Assembly: GCA_017458005.1 (NCBI GenBank) | Contig: JAFTGH010000023.1 | Location: 1-64,000 of the forward strand | DNA: 64,000 bases | DNA from: Prevotella sp. | Lineage (GTDB): Bacteria; Bacteroidota; Bacteroidia; Bacteroidales; Bacteroidaceae | Direction of reading: 5' to 3' | Translations under genes and position numbers: made by a program | Notes under the pieces: model-generated | Seen by the model: the letters and a program-made list of their open reading frames with translations, nothing else | What the model was told of the DNA's origin: nothing | The model's database searches: none | Shown: piece by piece, positions 33,806-41,850 of the stretch | How the letters are laid out: each line of letters opens with the position of its first letter | Position numbering within the stretch: position 1 is the stretch's first letter

Positions 33806-33893
33806 CATAATCTTTCCTAAAAAGGAGAACTTTTTTCCTGAAAGTTTATTGAAAGTTTCCTAAAAAGTTATTTGTTATATCAGATAAAGTTAG

Positions 33894-33901
33894 TAACTTT
33901 G
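33894..33901 (+). promoter_or_regulatory. Promoter -7 box (TAACTTTG) upstream of the RNR-like domain gene
   Basis: TAACTTTG, 17 nt before the ATG at 33919, in the divergent gap with the nitroreductase gene. Confidence 0.7.
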
Positions 33902-33918
33902 CAAAAAATAGTCAAGAT

Positions 33919-34440
33919 ATGGAAGGAAATAACAAGAAAGAGTCAGTGCAGGACCAACGTCCTGAAGTAGTGGAGATTCGTCCTCAGGTCTTAGAGTGCG
34001 ATGTGGTGCGTTTCCAGAACAACAAAGAGAAATGGGTCGCCTTCGTCGGATTGCTCGACGGCTATCCTTACGAGATATTCACGGGCTTACAGGATGACGA
34101 GGAGGGTATCGTCCTGCCCAAGACGGTCACCCATGGTAAGATCATCAAGCAGGTGAATCCTGATGGCACCAAGCGTTATGACTTCCAGTTTGAGAACAAG
34201 CGGGGTTATAAGACCACAGTGGAGGGACTCTCGGAGAAGTTCAACCCAGAGTATTGGAACTATGCGAAGTTGATCAGTGGCGTGTTGCGTTACCGCATGC
34301 CTTTGGAGCATGTCATCCGTCTGGTAGGCTCCTTGTCTCTTAAAGACGAGAGTATCAATACTTGGAAGGTGGGTGTGGAGCGTGCCCTGAAGAAATACCT
34401 GCCAGGCAATAACGACGAGCAGGAGGAGTCACAAGAGTAG
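33919..34440 (+). CDS. Stand-alone C-terminal domain of a class II-like ribonucleotide reductase
   Basis: A 173-residue protein resembling the region after the catalytic barrel in adenosylcobalamin-type ribonucleoside reductases. The markers are EKWVAFVGLLDGYPYEIFTG, YDFQFENKRGYKTTVEGLSE, and NPEYWNYAKLISGVLRYRMPLEHVIRL followed by INTWKVGVERALKKYLPG. The catalytic Cys and glycyl/radical motifs of the full enzyme are absent, as is any terminal Cys pair, so it cannot reduce ribonucleotides by itself. It could be a regulator, a decoy or a split subunit; no partner reductase lies in this window. It has its own promoter and is 3 nt upstream of folB. Confidence 0.75.
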   Translation: MEGNNKKESVQDQRPEVVEIRPQVLECDVVRFQNNKEKWVAFVGLLDGYPYEIFTGLQDDEEGIVLPKTVTHGKIIKQVNPDGTKRYDFQFENKRGYKTTVEGLSEKFNPEYWNYAKLISGVLRYRMPLEHVIRLVGSLSLKDESINTWKVGVERALKKYLPGNNDEQEESQE

Positions 34441-34443
34441 GCA

Positions 34444-34830
34444 ATGATGCGAGTAGAGTCAGGATATGTCTTTTTGAAGGATGTCCGCTTTCATGCCTTC
34501 CATGGGGTGATGCCCCAGGAGAGGACTGTGGGTGCCGACTTCCTTGTGTCGCTCCGCATAGGTTACGACCTCTCGAAGGCGATGGCTTCTGACGAGGTGG
34601 AGGATACCCTCAACTATGCGGAGGTCTACCAACTCGTGCGACAGGAGATGGAGCAGCCTTCCGCCTTGCTGGAGCATGTGGCGGGACGTATCGTGAGGAC
34701 CCTTCTCGAGCGTTTCCCGATGGTGACAAGTGTAGACCTCCAACTCATGAAACAGAATCCCCCTATGGGGGCCGACTGTAAGGGGGCTGGCGTGGAATTA
34801 CATTTAATAAATGATAAAACTGACGGATAA
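34444..34830 (+). CDS. folB: Dihydroneopterin aldolase
   Basis: Folate pathway enzyme that converts 7,8-dihydroneopterin to 6-hydroxymethyl-dihydropterin and glycolaldehyde. At 128 residues it is the normal length. It shows VFLKDVRFHAFHGVMPQERTVGADF, TLNYAEVYQLV, the SALLEHVAGRI helix and the catalytic Lys in LMKQNPP. The start could be either of two adjacent ATGs (34444 or 34447). It follows the RNR-like gene closely and is probably co-transcribed with it. Confidence 0.93.
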   Translation: MMRVESGYVFLKDVRFHAFHGVMPQERTVGADFLVSLRIGYDLSKAMASDEVEDTLNYAEVYQLVRQEMEQPSALLEHVAGRIVRTLLERFPMVTSVDLQLMKQNPPMGADCKGAGVELHLINDKTDG

Positions 34831-34855
34831 GTGCCAGTTTTTGCGGGAAAATAAC

Positions 34856-34863
34856 TAATTTTG
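34856..34863 (+). promoter_or_regulatory. Promoter -7 box (TAATTTTG) of the amidase-MCE operon
   Basis: TAATTTTG, 19 nt before the ATG at 34883, with TTTTTGCG about 20 nt upstream as a possible -33 element. Confidence 0.65.
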
Positions 34864-34882
34864 CACCCTTGAAAACGTAGAT

Positions 34883-36094
34883 ATGAAGAATAGGATACTA
34901 GTTCTGATATGGATAACGGTGGGGTTTGTAGTGGCTGCGACTGCTGCAAACAAGAAGTTCACACTGGTTATCGACGCAGGTCATGGCGGACATGACGCAG
35001 GTGCTCTGGGGGCTTTTTCCAAGGAGAAGAATATTAACCTAAACGTGGCTCTTGCCTTCGGACGCTATGTCGAGAACAACTGCCCTGACGTGAAAGTGAT
35101 CTATACCCGCAAGACGGATGTCTTTATTCCCTTGCATACCCGTGCCGACATCGCCAATAAGAACAAGGCGGACCTCTTTATCTCCATCCATACGAACGCA
35201 GTGCCTCGAGGCAGGGTGGCTCGTGGCATGGAGACCTACACACTGGGAATGCACCGTGCCGCCACCAATCTGGATGTGGCAAAGCGTGAGAACTCCGTCA
35301 TTCTCATAGAGAAAGACTACAAACAGCGTTACGAGGGCTTTGATCCCAACTCCAGTGAGAGTTATATCATGTTTGAGTTCATGCAGGACAAGAACATGGC
35401 ACAGAGTGTGGAACTGGCACGTTTCGTGCAGAAAAGAGCCTGTGCGGCAGCCAATCGTCCAGACAAAGGAGTGAAGCAGGCTGGTTTCCTGGTGTTGCGT
35501 GAGACCTCCATGCCCAGTTGTCTGATAGAGTTAGGTTTCATCACGACCTCGGATGAGGAGCAGATGTTGAACAGTTCCAATGGTATCGACCGTCTGGGCT
35601 ATGGCATCTATCAGGCTTTTCTGGACTACAAGCGGAAGTATGACTCCAATATCACGGTACCTTATCAGGCAGAGCAGAAGCAGGATTATCAGATTCCTTC
35701 CATAGTGCCGCAAGAGGAAAAGCAGGAAGAGCCCGTCGCTGCTGCTCCAGAGAAAGCGCAGCAGGAGCCAGTGGCTCCAGAGAGTAAGGTGGAGGAGGTC
35801 AAGGAGCCGACAGACTCCGCTTTGGTGTTCAAGGTGCAGATTATGGCAAGCGCCTCTCGCCAGAAGGTCAGCAAGTCGAAGTTGAACGGACAGCCTGCCG
35901 CCCAGTGCTACGAGGAGGGAGGCTTCTATAAATATACGGTAGGAGCGTCTACCGACTATGATGAGATTGCCAAGGTGCGTGAGAGTCTGGTGGCGAATTT
36001 CCCAGAGGCTTTTATCATCGCGTTCAGAGGTGACAAGAAAGTGGATACCCGTGCGGCTATCCGTGAGTTCAGAGCAAATAAGAATAAACGATAA
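34883..36094 (+). CDS. N-acetylmuramoyl-L-alanine amidase (amidase_3) with C-terminal SPOR-like domain
   Basis: Zinc amidase that trims peptide stems from peptidoglycan during division. The 403-residue protein has a signal peptide (about 1-22) and a catalytic domain (25-250) with H34 in DAGHGGHD, E48 in SKEKNIN, SIHTNA and the catalytic Glu in SCLIELGFITT. A Glu/Pro/Ala-rich linker (about 265-310) leads to a SPOR-like domain (VFKVQIMASASRQ to the end), which would bind denuded glycan at septa. It lies 3 nt upstream of the MCE gene, as commonly seen in Bacteroidetes. Confidence 0.93.
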   Translation: MKNRILVLIWITVGFVVAATAANKKFTLVIDAGHGGHDAGALGAFSKEKNINLNVALAFGRYVENNCPDVKVIYTRKTDVFIPLHTRADIANKNKADLFISIHTNAVPRGRVARGMETYTLGMHRAATNLDVAKRENSVILIEKDYKQRYEGFDPNSSESYIMFEFMQDKNMAQSVELARFVQKRACAAANRPDKGVKQAGFLVLRETSMPSCLIELGFITTSDEEQMLNSSNGIDRLGYGIYQAFLDYKRKYDSNITVPYQAEQKQDYQIPSIVPQEEKQEEPVAAAPEKAQQEPVAPESKVEEVKEPTDSALVFKVQIMASASRQKVSKSKLNGQPAAQCYEEGGFYKYTVGASTDYDEIAKVRESLVANFPEAFIIAFRGDKKVDTRAAIREFRANKNKR

Positions 36095-36097
36095 CAC

Positions 36098-37003
36098 ATG
36101 AAGAAGTTCTTTACAAAAGAGATACAGATAGCCTTGGTCGCTATCGTGGCGTTGGTAGTGCTTTATTTCGGCTTGAATTTCCTGAAGGGGCTGAGTATTT
36201 TCTCGAATTCCAACAACTACTGTGTGGCATTCGATGATGTCAGTGGACTGGCAGCATCCTCGCCTGTCTATGCCAATGGCTATAAGGTGGGTGTCGTCGA
36301 GCGTATCGAGTATGACTATGAGCGTCCTAATAAGATTATCGCCATCATGGGACTCGACAAGCAGATGCGGGTGCCTGTAGGCTCTCATGCGGAACTTGCC
36401 AGTGACTTGCTGGGTAATATCAAGATCAACTTGGTATTGTCGGACAATCCGCTGAGTTTTGTCGCTGTGGGTGACACCATTGTGGGGAAAATCGAGGAGG
36501 GCATCATGAGTAAGGTAGGCGAGATGGTTCCTGCCATTGAGGCGATGATGCCTAAACTCGACTCCATCCTGACCAGTCTGAACCTGTTGCTTGCTGATCC
36601 TGCGCTTCGTAACACGTTGCATAACGTAGAGGGAATGACGGCAAACCTTCAGCAGACGAGTGTCGACCTGCGTACCCTGTCGGCAAGTCTGGGGCGTGAT
36701 GTCCCCTCGATGCTGAGGAAAGCGGATGGTGTGCTGGATAATACCCAGCAGTTGACGGCTAACCTGTCGTCCATCGATGTTGCCACGATGCAGGCGAATG
36801 TCAACAAGACGTTGGCGAATGTGGAGGAGATGACCCAGAAACTCAACAGCAACGAGGGCACGTTGGGACTTCTGATGCGTGACGCTTCCCTCTATAACCA
36901 CTTGAGTGCCACAGCCGCCGATGCTGACTCTCTGATGAGAGATTTGAAACAGCATCCAAAACGCTATGTTCACTTCTCGGTTTTTGGTAAAAAAGACAAA
37001 TAA
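36098..37003 (+). CDS. MlaD/MCE-domain lipid transport protein
   Basis: Periplasmic, membrane-anchored component of an ABC phospholipid transport system. It is 301 residues long: one N-terminal transmembrane helix (about 8-27, IQIALVAIVALVVLYFGLNF), an MCE domain (about 35-115, FDDVSGLAASSPVYANGYKVG) and a long helical C-terminus that can build a tube. The MlaE permease and MlaF ATPase are not in this window. It shares the promoter of the upstream amidase. Confidence 0.92.
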   Translation: MKKFFTKEIQIALVAIVALVVLYFGLNFLKGLSIFSNSNNYCVAFDDVSGLAASSPVYANGYKVGVVERIEYDYERPNKIIAIMGLDKQMRVPVGSHAELASDLLGNIKINLVLSDNPLSFVAVGDTIVGKIEEGIMSKVGEMVPAIEAMMPKLDSILTSLNLLLADPALRNTLHNVEGMTANLQQTSVDLRTLSASLGRDVPSMLRKADGVLDNTQQLTANLSSIDVATMQANVNKTLANVEEMTQKLNSNEGTLGLLMRDASLYNHLSATAADADSLMRDLKQHPKRYVHFSVFGKKDK

Positions 37004-37382
37004 AATTATTCGTAATTTTTATTTTGTCTAAATAATAAGAGAGGGTCAAAGAAGTTTCAACGTATCATTCGGAACTGCTTGATAATAGCAACGTTTGGAG
37101 TTTTGAAATAAACGAAGACCGCACATCCCATGTCGGGTGTGCGGTTTTTGGTAAGTCTTTGAAAAGCAGAAACTTGTGATTTTGCAAATGGAAAAAGTCT
37201 TCATTCCTGCCGTGTATCCTCTAAACACCGATAGATTAGTAAGTTACGACGGGTTGTATATTTTTTGTGAATAAATACGTATTTGCATATTTCAAAAAAA
37301 AGTACGAACTTTGCAATCGAAAACGAAAACTATATTCTTTAACAAGATTAGTTTATTAATAATTAAATAAGTATAACGCCGC
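37004..37382. other. Intergenic region upstream of dnaA
   Basis: This 379-bp gap holds the terminator at 37118-37149 and an AT-rich dnaA leader (about 37245-37382) with A/T runs and ACTTTGCAATC, a partial -7 box (GAACTTTG). I looked for DnaA boxes (TTATCCACA and one-mismatch forms) and saw none, so there is no support for oriC here. Confidence 0.5.
37118..37149 (+). terminator. Terminator after the amidase-MCE operon
   Basis: The 11-bp stem ACCGCACATCC/GGGTGTGCGGT, with one G-T pair and a 6-nt loop, is followed by TTTTTGG. It is 115 nt after the MCE stop. Confidence 0.85.
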
Positions 37383-38792
37383 ATGGGAAAAACTCCAAAG
37401 GCGCTTTGGGACGACTGCCTTCATCTGATTAAGGAGAACGTTACAGAGCAGCAATACAAGACCTGGTTCGCGCCTATCGTGTTCGAGAAATACGATACGG
37501 AAAGCCAGATGCTTCTCATACAAGTACCGAGCAGGTATGTGTATGAGTATTTGGAGCAATACTATGTGACCTTATTAAGTAAGGTGTTGCGCCGTTGCTT
37601 TGGCGCAAATGTCGAACTTCGCTATCGTATCGTGGTCGACAAAGCGCACAAACTGACTGTCGAGGAGGAGGGTAGTGAGCCTGTCAATATCGATCAGCCA
37701 CAGCCTACCACTCGTGGCAACAAGGCGCCTACGACTTTGGATGCTGCCGTTCCTCAGGACTTGAATCCGCAGTTGGATGTGCACAAGACTTTCCAGACCT
37801 TCATCGAGGGCGACAGCAATAAGTTGCCACGTACCGTGGGACTCTCTATCGCTGAGCATCCTGGCAAGTCGACTTTCAACCCCTTCTTTGTCTATGGACC
37901 CTCTGGTTGTGGTAAGACCCACCTTATTAATGCTATTGGTGTGAAATGCAAGGAGATGTATTCTACGAAGCGAGTGCTGTATGTCTCCGCGCGTCTCTTC
38001 CAAGTGCAGTTTACGGATGCCACACGTCAGAATACCGTCAATGACTTTATCCGCTTCTATCAGACCATTGATGTCTTGATCGTGGACGACATACAGGAGT
38101 GGGCTACGTCACCCAAGACGCTGGACACTTTCTTCCACATCTTCAACCATCTGTTCCGCAATGGCAAGCAGATCATTCTGGCAAGCGATCGTCCCCCTGT
38201 CGATTTGCAGGGTATGAAGGACCGTCTGCTGACACGCTTCGCCTGTGGACTGATTGCGGAGTTGGAGAAGCCCAACATGCAGTTGTGTGTTGATATCCTG
38301 CATGCCAAGTGCAAGCGGGACGGCTTGCAGATCCCAGAGGATGTCATCCAGTTCATCGCTGAGACGGCAAACGGCTCTGTACGTGACTTGGAGGGAGTGG
38401 TCAACTCGCTGATGGCTTACTCGATAGTCTATAACAGCAATGTCGATATGCGTCTTGCGGAGCGTGTCATCAAGCGTGCTGTCAAGGTCGACAACCATCC
38501 TCTTACTGTCGACGACATCCTGGAGCGTGTCTGCGACCACTATAATGTATCGCAGCAGAACGTGTTCAGCAAGTCTCGCAAGCGTGACTATGTCATCGTT
38601 CGTCAGGTGTCGATGTATCTTGCTCAGAAGTATACGAAGATGCCAGCGTCACGTATCGGACAGTTGATAGGAGGGCGTGACCACTCGACCGTTATCCATA
38701 GTTGCACGGCTGTCGAGCAGCGTCTGAAGGTCGACAAGTCGTTCTCCGCGGAGTTGAGTAGTATTGAGAATTCTTTTAAGTTAAAACAATAG
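37383..38792 (+). CDS. dnaA: Chromosomal replication initiator DnaA
   Basis: Origin-binding AAA+ protein. The 469 residues contain all four domains: N-terminal domain I (LWDDCLHLIKENVTEQQYKTWF), a short linker, the AAA+ domain with Walker A YGPSGCGKTHL and Walker B DVLIVDDIQEW, and the C-terminal helix-turn-helix with RIGQLIGGRDHSTVIHS, which reads the DnaA box. The box-reading region is fully intact. It is monocistronic with a bidirectional terminator after it. Confidence 0.97.
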   Translation: MGKTPKALWDDCLHLIKENVTEQQYKTWFAPIVFEKYDTESQMLLIQVPSRYVYEYLEQYYVTLLSKVLRRCFGANVELRYRIVVDKAHKLTVEEEGSEPVNIDQPQPTTRGNKAPTTLDAAVPQDLNPQLDVHKTFQTFIEGDSNKLPRTVGLSIAEHPGKSTFNPFFVYGPSGCGKTHLINAIGVKCKEMYSTKRVLYVSARLFQVQFTDATRQNTVNDFIRFYQTIDVLIVDDIQEWATSPKTLDTFFHIFNHLFRNGKQIILASDRPPVDLQGMKDRLLTRFACGLIAELEKPNMQLCVDILHAKCKRDGLQIPEDVIQFIAETANGSVRDLEGVVNSLMAYSIVYNSNVDMRLAERVIKRAVKVDNHPLTVDDILERVCDHYNVSQQNVFSKSRKRDYVIVRQVSMYLAQKYTKMPASRIGQLIGGRDHSTVIHSCTAVEQRLKVDKSFSAELSSIENSFKLKQ

Positions 38793-38806
38793 TGAATAAT
38801 ATGTGA

Positions 38807-38834
38807 GAAAGGGCGACGTTGATGTCGCCCTTTC
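38807..38834. terminator. Bidirectional terminator between dnaA and GH97
   Basis: Perfect 11-bp stem GAAAGGGCGAC/GTCGCCCTTTC with a 6-nt loop, between the convergent ends of dnaA (38792) and the GH97 gene (38836). Confidence 0.9.
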
Positions 38835-38835
38835 T

Positions 38836-40776
38836 TTATCTTAGGATGATGCCCCCATTGGGTTGTATCACCACTTTCGCTTGTCCTTTCTTGTCGACCT
38901 TCAGGGTCTTGAGTTCTCCATAGCCCTTCACGTTGTCAGTATAGTAACTGACGGTCTTGCCTGCCAGCATGGGGAGTTGCAGTGTCAGTCTCTTTATAGC
39001 CTTCTCCCCGTTCAGTCCTGCGATATACCATTGGTTGCCATGGCGACGAGCCAGCACGACATACTTGCCTGGGTAGCCGTCGATGAGTCTTGTCTCATCC
39101 CATGTGGTGGGCAGTGACTTCATCAGGTCCAGTTCCACCTTGGGCAGTTCCTTGAGGTTGTTGGGCTGGATTGCCATACACTGGACGGAGGTCTGGACGG
39201 TGATGGCAGAGGCGATCTCAAACATATCCGTTGTCTTACGAGGATGACGGCTCTTGTTGTCCTTGCTCATGAAGCGGTTCATGATGGTGCCTCCCCAGTC
39301 CATCGAGGCAACGGCGTTGCGGCAGAAGGGATGCAGGGTGAGGTCGAAAGGCTCGCGAATGGCGGCATTCGGGTCGAAGAACACATTCTCAGAGGCGAGC
39401 ACAGCCTCACTTGCCACGTAGTTGGGATACAGGCGCTCCCATCCCCTGGGCAGTGTGCAGCCATGGAAGACGCACTGCAAGCCGTATTTGTTGGCGTCGC
39501 TGAGGATGTCCTCATAGAGTTGGAGGGTCTGTTGCTTGTCGCCTCCGAAGAAGTCCACCTTGATACCTTTCACGCCAATGCTCTTCATCCAAGCCATCTC
39601 ACGCTCTCGTGCGATATTCGTGTTCATGCAGTCGAAAGGACCTTGTGGGGCGTTGTTGGCATGTCCGTTGGAGTTATACCATAGCAGCAAACTAACCCCC
39701 TTCGACTGGGCGTATCTCGAGAGGTCGGCGATCTTGTCACGTCCGATATTCGTGTCCCACCAGGCATCCACCAGACAGTACTCATAGCCCATCTTCGCGG
39801 CAAGGTCGATGAACGTCACCTGGTCGTCGTAGTTGCAACTCTCATCCTGCCAGATGAGCCAACTCCACGTGTAGCGTCCTGGTTGATACTCCTGAGAAGG
39901 CTCGTATAGTGGTGTCAACGGGTCGAATGGGATGGTCGTCTCGACGATGGGTTTGAGGGTCTTTCCGACGGTGATGGTGCGCCATGGGGTACTTGCTGGC
40001 AGGGCGATACTTGCTGAGGTGGAGCCGATTCCGTTGTTCTCCTCCTTCATGGGGTAGGCGATGGTATAGCCGTTCTCCTCGTCGTAGTCGCTGAGGTGGG
40101 AGCCCACGTATGCTGAGGTCACCCCCGTCTCGCTGATCAGCACCCAGCCCTTGTTGCCTACATGGAAGAGGGCAGGGAACACGTAGCCGTGACCGTATAG
40201 CGATTTCTGCACCATGGGGGCGTCAGCAGAGTAAACTTCCTCGTAACTGGGTTTCGTCTGTGCGAAGCCGATCATCGCGTCGCTCTGCGGGGAGAGGAAT
40301 GCCGTTGTCTCGTCAGGAAGTCGGAAAGAGGTCTCCTCCTCCTCGATGACGATGCTCCTGGTGTCATTACGCCATTGGCGCAGCAGGGTATACTGGAAGG
40401 CGATGTCGTTGTTGGCGACGAGGAAAGTCACCACCAGTTGCTGTCCATGCTCGTTCTTCAGCGTCATGTCGAGGCGGTTCGCCTTGAAGTCGACATGCGA
40501 GGTCTTGGTGCGTGAGATGTCGTAATGCTTCTCCACAGCCTCCTCCTTGTCGCTCATGTAGGAGAGTCCTTTCGTGTAGTCGCCGAAACTCGACCTCAGT
40601 CCCAGTCTCGACGGCTTCAGCATCTCCACTCCGTCATAGGTCACGCCATAGGTGGCGATACCGTTCTCCACACTCACCTTCACGGCAAGTCTGCCGTCAG
40701 GTGACTTCACTTCCTTCTGTTCTGCCATCATCATCAATGGACAGAGTAATGTCAGTAATAATAGTCTTGTTCTCAT
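38836..40776 (-). CDS. Glycoside hydrolase family 97 (alpha-glucosidase/alpha-galactosidase type)
   Basis: Exported glycosidase, 646 residues with a signal peptide (MRTRLLLLTLLCPLMMMA). The N-terminal beta-supersandwich (about 22-285) is followed by the TIM barrel (about 300-560, with LVDAWWDTN, GVKGIKVDFFGGD and ASEAVLASENVFF) and a C-terminal beta domain. D408 in KVDFF sits where retaining GH97 alpha-galactosidases have their Asp nucleophile, whereas the inverting SusB-type glucosidases rely on a Glu base. That hints at retaining alpha-galactosidase activity, but the position was judged by eye. It starts 3 nt after the HU-related gene and shares its promoter. Confidence 0.92.
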   Translation of the reverse strand: MRTRLLLLTLLCPLMMMAEQKEVKSPDGRLAVKVSVENGIATYGVTYDGVEMLKPSRLGLRSSFGDYTKGLSYMSDKEEAVEKHYDISRTKTSHVDFKANRLDMTLKNEHGQQLVVTFLVANNDIAFQYTLLRQWRNDTRSIVIEEEETSFRLPDETTAFLSPQSDAMIGFAQTKPSYEEVYSADAPMVQKSLYGHGYVFPALFHVGNKGWVLISETGVTSAYVGSHLSDYDEENGYTIAYPMKEENNGIGSTSASIALPASTPWRTITVGKTLKPIVETTIPFDPLTPLYEPSQEYQPGRYTWSWLIWQDESCNYDDQVTFIDLAAKMGYEYCLVDAWWDTNIGRDKIADLSRYAQSKGVSLLLWYNSNGHANNAPQGPFDCMNTNIAREREMAWMKSIGVKGIKVDFFGGDKQQTLQLYEDILSDANKYGLQCVFHGCTLPRGWERLYPNYVASEAVLASENVFFDPNAAIREPFDLTLHPFCRNAVASMDWGGTIMNRFMSKDNKSRHPRKTTDMFEIASAITVQTSVQCMAIQPNNLKELPKVELDLMKSLPTTWDETRLIDGYPGKYVVLARRHGNQWYIAGLNGEKAIKRLTLQLPMLAGKTVSYYTDNVKGYGELKTLKVDKKGQAKVVIQPNGGIILR

Positions 40777-40779
40777 ATC

Positions 40780-41253
40780 TTAACCTTTTCTGATTGTTCC
40801 ACCACGTCGTGACTGCTTGTATTTGTTGCTCTCGGCATCGTAGGTTCCCTGCTCCACTAACTCACAGTTGTTGGTGAAGGCACGTACGATACGACCACTG
40901 CCAGACTTCGAGCGATGACCTTCTGGGGTGTACTTGCATACAATCTCCTTGACGTGCGTGTCGACCCTGAAGTCCTTAGGGTTATCCACACAGACACTCT
41001 TGATGCTCAAGTAGAACTTGCCCAGTTCGTCAAGGTTGACCACCAGCCCGTCTTTCAGTCCTCGTTCTACGATTTCCTTAAGTTCGGTGATTACAGCACG
41101 TACATCGCTTCTTCTCAAAGAGCATGCAGCCTCTATCTGCTCCTCAATCTCTTCCATAGTCAACTCACCTTGTTTGACGGCATGCGCATACCATTTGTCT
41201 TGCGTTTTACTGCCTTTGATATTACTCCTTTGAAGCATGTAATGTATAGCCAT
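40780..41253 (-). CDS. HU-related DNA-binding protein
   Basis: A 157-residue Bacteroidetes-type HU homologue. The HU fold occupies about residues 30-125 (LTMEEIEEQIEAACSLRRSDVRAVITELKEIVERGL, then VNLDELGKFYLSI). The usual DNA-intercalating arm is altered, and a basic Gly/Arg tail (QSRRGGTIRKG) ends the protein. The family is often found beside smalltalk and amidase genes; here it instead precedes a GH97 gene by 3 nt. A -7 box lies at 41282-41289 and an array of 22-bp palindromic units begins 57 bp further upstream. Confidence 0.9.
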   Translation of the reverse strand: MAIHYMLQRSNIKGSKTQDKWYAHAVKQGELTMEEIEEQIEAACSLRRSDVRAVITELKEIVERGLKDGLVVNLDELGKFYLSIKSVCVDNPKDFRVDTHVKEIVCKYTPEGHRSKSGSGRIVRAFTNNCELVEQGTYDAESNKYKQSRRGGTIRKG

Positions 41254-41281
41254 AATTGTTATTGGTTTGGTTTATAGGCGA

Positions 41282-41289
41282 CAAAGATA
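41282..41289 (-). promoter_or_regulatory. Promoter -7 box (TATCTTTG) of the HU-GH97 operon
   Basis: TATCTTTG on the minus strand, 28 nt before the HU-related ATG. Confidence 0.75.
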
Positions 41290-41345
41290 CGAATAATTCT
41301 TGATATCTCCAATCCTTCTATAGGCAAAATGTTACTTCTGTTATT

Positions 41346-41433
41346 GCAATTTAACTTAAATTGCTTTTCAATCTAATCTAAATTGCTCAGCAATCCAATC
41401 TAAATTGTCGTGCAATTTAATCTAAATTGCAAT
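41346..41433. repeat. Four palindromic units with exact 22-bp period between divergent promoters
   Basis: Units start at 41346, 41368, 41390 and 41412. The first contains the perfect 19-bp palindrome GCAATTTAACTTAAATTGC; the others match with one to three changes (consensus GCAATYTAATCTAAATTGC). Twenty-two bp is about two helical turns, so all sites face the same side of the DNA. This looks like an operator array for a cooperative dimeric protein. It lies between the HU promoter and the MNT/HEPN promoter. Confidence 0.75.
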
Positions 41434-41529
41434 CACTCCCTTGACTTGTAACACTATCTGCACTGCTATTTATCAGGTGTCGCACATACTTTTTTCACGA
41501 TTGTGACTTGTAGTTTCAAAATTAATTCG

Positions 41530-41537
41530 TATCTTTG
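41530..41537 (+). promoter_or_regulatory. Promoter -7 box (TATCTTTG) of the MNT/HEPN pair
   Basis: TATCTTTG, 19 nt before the ATG at 41557. It lies inside the longest open frame and rules out the start at 41503. Confidence 0.75.
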
Positions 41538-41556
41538 CAATCAAAGAGAAAAAGGT

Positions 41557-41850
41557 ATGCTTAATAGGAAAGGTGTTATCACTAAGTTACAGTCATCACG
41601 TCTGTTCTTGAACGAGCGCTATGGTGTTAGTTCAATGCTGTTGTTTGGCTCGCTGGCAAGAAATGAGCAGCGAGAGAATAGTGATGTTGATGTATGTGTT
41701 GAAATGCCCCCAAACCTTTTCCGTCAGGCGGGAGTGAAGGCTTATCTGCAAGAACTGTTGGGGTGTGATGTTGATGTTGTGAGGATGAGAGAGCAAATGA
41801 ATCCAGTATTCAAAAATCAGATATTGAAGTATGGAGTTAGAGTCTACTGA
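41557..41850 (+). CDS. mntA: MNT-domain nucleotidyltransferase antitoxin
   Basis: A 97-residue minimal nucleotidyltransferase. The signature LLFGSLARNEQRENSDVDVCVE (about residues 30-51) contains the GSxAR helix and the metal-binding Asp pair. In MNT/HEPN systems this enzyme AMPylates a tyrosine of the HEPN toxin and silences it. It overlaps the HEPN gene by 20 nt, the usual arrangement. It belongs to an AT-rich segment unlike the neighbouring housekeeping genes. Confidence 0.88.
   Translation: MLNRKGVITKLQSSRLFLNERYGVSSMLLFGSLARNEQRENSDVDVCVEMPPNLFRQAGVKAYLQELLGCDVDVVRMREQMNPVFKNQILKYGVRVY

Noticed and set aside
40979..40991. TTATCCACA resembling a DnaA box
   Set aside because: A single copy inside the HU-related coding sequence, no cluster and no AT-rich unwinding region; none was found upstream of dnaA.
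41346..41433. Possible CRISPR array
   Set aside because: The units are palindromes with only 3-4 bp between them and a 22-bp period; there is no spacer-sized sequence and no cas gene.
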